From Bacteroides sp. (GTDB taxonomy: Bacteria; Bacteroidota; Bacteroidia; Bacteroidales; Bacteroidaceae): a stretch of 14,760 nt of DNA. Positions 14,352-14,760 of this stretch are shown in pieces. Both the position numbers and the translations under genes were made by a program. The stretch is taken from NCBI GenBank assembly GCA_019416685.1, contig DXWV01000006.1, forward strand, positions 1-14,760, given 5' to 3'. Below the pieces are notes generated by a model. That model made no database searches, had not been told where the DNA came from, and saw only the letters and a list, made by a program, of their open reading frames with translations. Position 1 is the stretch's first letter. Every line of letters starts with the position of its first letter.

Positions 14352-14683
14352 TGGATCGTTTTAGTGAATATCGCATTATGTGGGTACTGGTACTTTTTGA
14401 TTTACCGACTGAAACAAAGAAAGATAAAAGGGCCTATGCAGATTTCAGAAAAAATCTGCAAAAGGACGGGTTTACTATGTTTCAGTTTTCTATTTATGTG
14501 CGTCATTGTGCCAGTAGCGAAAATGCTGATGTTCATATAAAAAGAGTTAAGTCTTTTCTTCCGGAACATGGTCAAGTAGGAATATTATGTATAACCGATA
14601 AACAATTTGGAAATATAGAATTGTTTTATGGGAAGCAGACACAAGGAGTCAATACTCCCGGGCAGCAGTTGGAACTATTTTGA
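14351..14683 (+). CDS. cas2: CRISPR adaptation protein Cas2 (type II)
   Basis: Small ferredoxin-fold protein that dimerises and bridges two Cas1 dimers in the spacer-integration complex. The 110-residue sequence has the first strand YRIMWVLVLFDLPT with the conserved Asp17, then KDKRAYADFRKNLQKDGF, FQFSIYVRHC and VGILCITDKQFGNIELFYG, all standard for type II Cas2. It is the last gene of the cas9-cas1-cas2 operon. No csn2 or cas4 follows within the window, which supports subtype II-C. The last six residues, QQLELF, look like a bacterial sliding-clamp-binding motif (see findings). Confidence 0.95.
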   Translation: MDRFSEYRIMWVLVLFDLPTETKKDKRAYADFRKNLQKDGFTMFQFSIYVRHCASSENADVHIKRVKSFLPEHGQVGILCITDKQFGNIELFYGKQTQGVNTPGQQLELF

Positions 14684-14694
14684 AATAAAAAATC

Positions 14695-14708
14695 CCATAG
14701 AAATATGG
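14695..14708 (+). repeat. Small hairpin just after cas2
   Basis: CCATA (14695-14699) and TATGG (14704-14708) form a 5-bp stem with a GAAA loop 12 bases after the cas2 stop. There is no T tract, so it is not a normal terminator; it may be a weak structural or processing element or chance. Confidence 0.35.
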
Positions 14709-14760
14709 AGGGCACTGAAAAAGTCTTCACTTCTCAGAGCCACTGAGCATAAGCCTTAAA
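14709..14760 (-). mobile_element. Possible end of an insertion sequence running off the window
   Basis: On the minus strand the last bases can be read as FKAYAQWL-stop (stop at 14736-14734), followed by CTTTTTCAGTGCCCTC at 14724-14709. A transposase tail followed closely by a CTTTTTCAGTG-type terminal repeat resembles, from memory, the 3' ends of some IS1182-like elements in Bacteroidales. Only about 50 bases are visible, including a CTCAG/CTGAG inverted repeat (14733-14747), so this is a guess. CRISPR leader DNA is the alternative. Confidence 0.25.

Noticed and set aside
14684..14760. Start of the CRISPR array within the window
   Set aside because: No GTTGTGATTTGC-like sequence or repeated unit is present before the end.

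Overview
The window looks like chromosomal DNA of a Bacteroides-type gut bacterium (Bacteroidales). Three things point there: almost no gene has a Shine-Dalgarno sequence, several start regions carry the Bacteroides-type -7 element TAnnTTTG (one with a well-spaced TTTG -33 box), and the gene content fits (sugar-transferase tail of a glycan locus, a large type II-C Cas9). No species can be named from the sequence alone.

Left part (1-1746). The window opens inside a DegT/DnrJ/EryC1-type sugar aminotransferase that overlaps a small PglC/WcaJ-like phosphoglycosyl transferase. This is the 3' end of a surface polysaccharide or glycan locus and is closed by a strong terminator. About 500 bases of non-coding DNA follow, with a decayed fragment of a PD-(D/E)XK nuclease/AAA-ATPase type gene. 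Next comes a structured leader in front of a three-gene amine operon (1747-4745): a pyruvoyl-dependent histidine decarboxylase (hdcA), a Chlamydia-AaxB-like pyruvoyl-dependent arginine decarboxylase (aaxB) and an amino acid/amine antiporter (aaxC). By family knowledge, such sets import the amino acid, consume a cytoplasmic proton by decarboxylation and export the amine, which gives acid tolerance or a proton motive force.

Middle (4746-8144, minus strand). A long inverted repeat separates the amine operon from a convergent pair: nudC (NAD-cap/NADH pyrophosphatase) and a translationally coupled unknown gene. Upstream of these is an ABC-F ATPase whose promoter and roughly 190-nt leader (tiny upstream ORF, nested inverted repeats, homopolymer tract) look regulatory.

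Right part (8145-14760). A 700-base intergenic region holds a 23-bp-period TGTACA repeat array and, on the minus strand, a short tracrRNA gene with anti-repeat, nexus and terminator. Diverging from it is a complete type II-C CRISPR-Cas operon: cas9 (1511 aa, all RuvC and HNH residues present), cas1 and cas2. There is no csn2 or cas4. The CRISPR array is not in the window; the anti-repeat predicts that its repeat begins (G/A)TTGTGATTTGCTTTC. The last 75 bases after cas2 carry a small hairpin and what may be the end of an insertion sequence.
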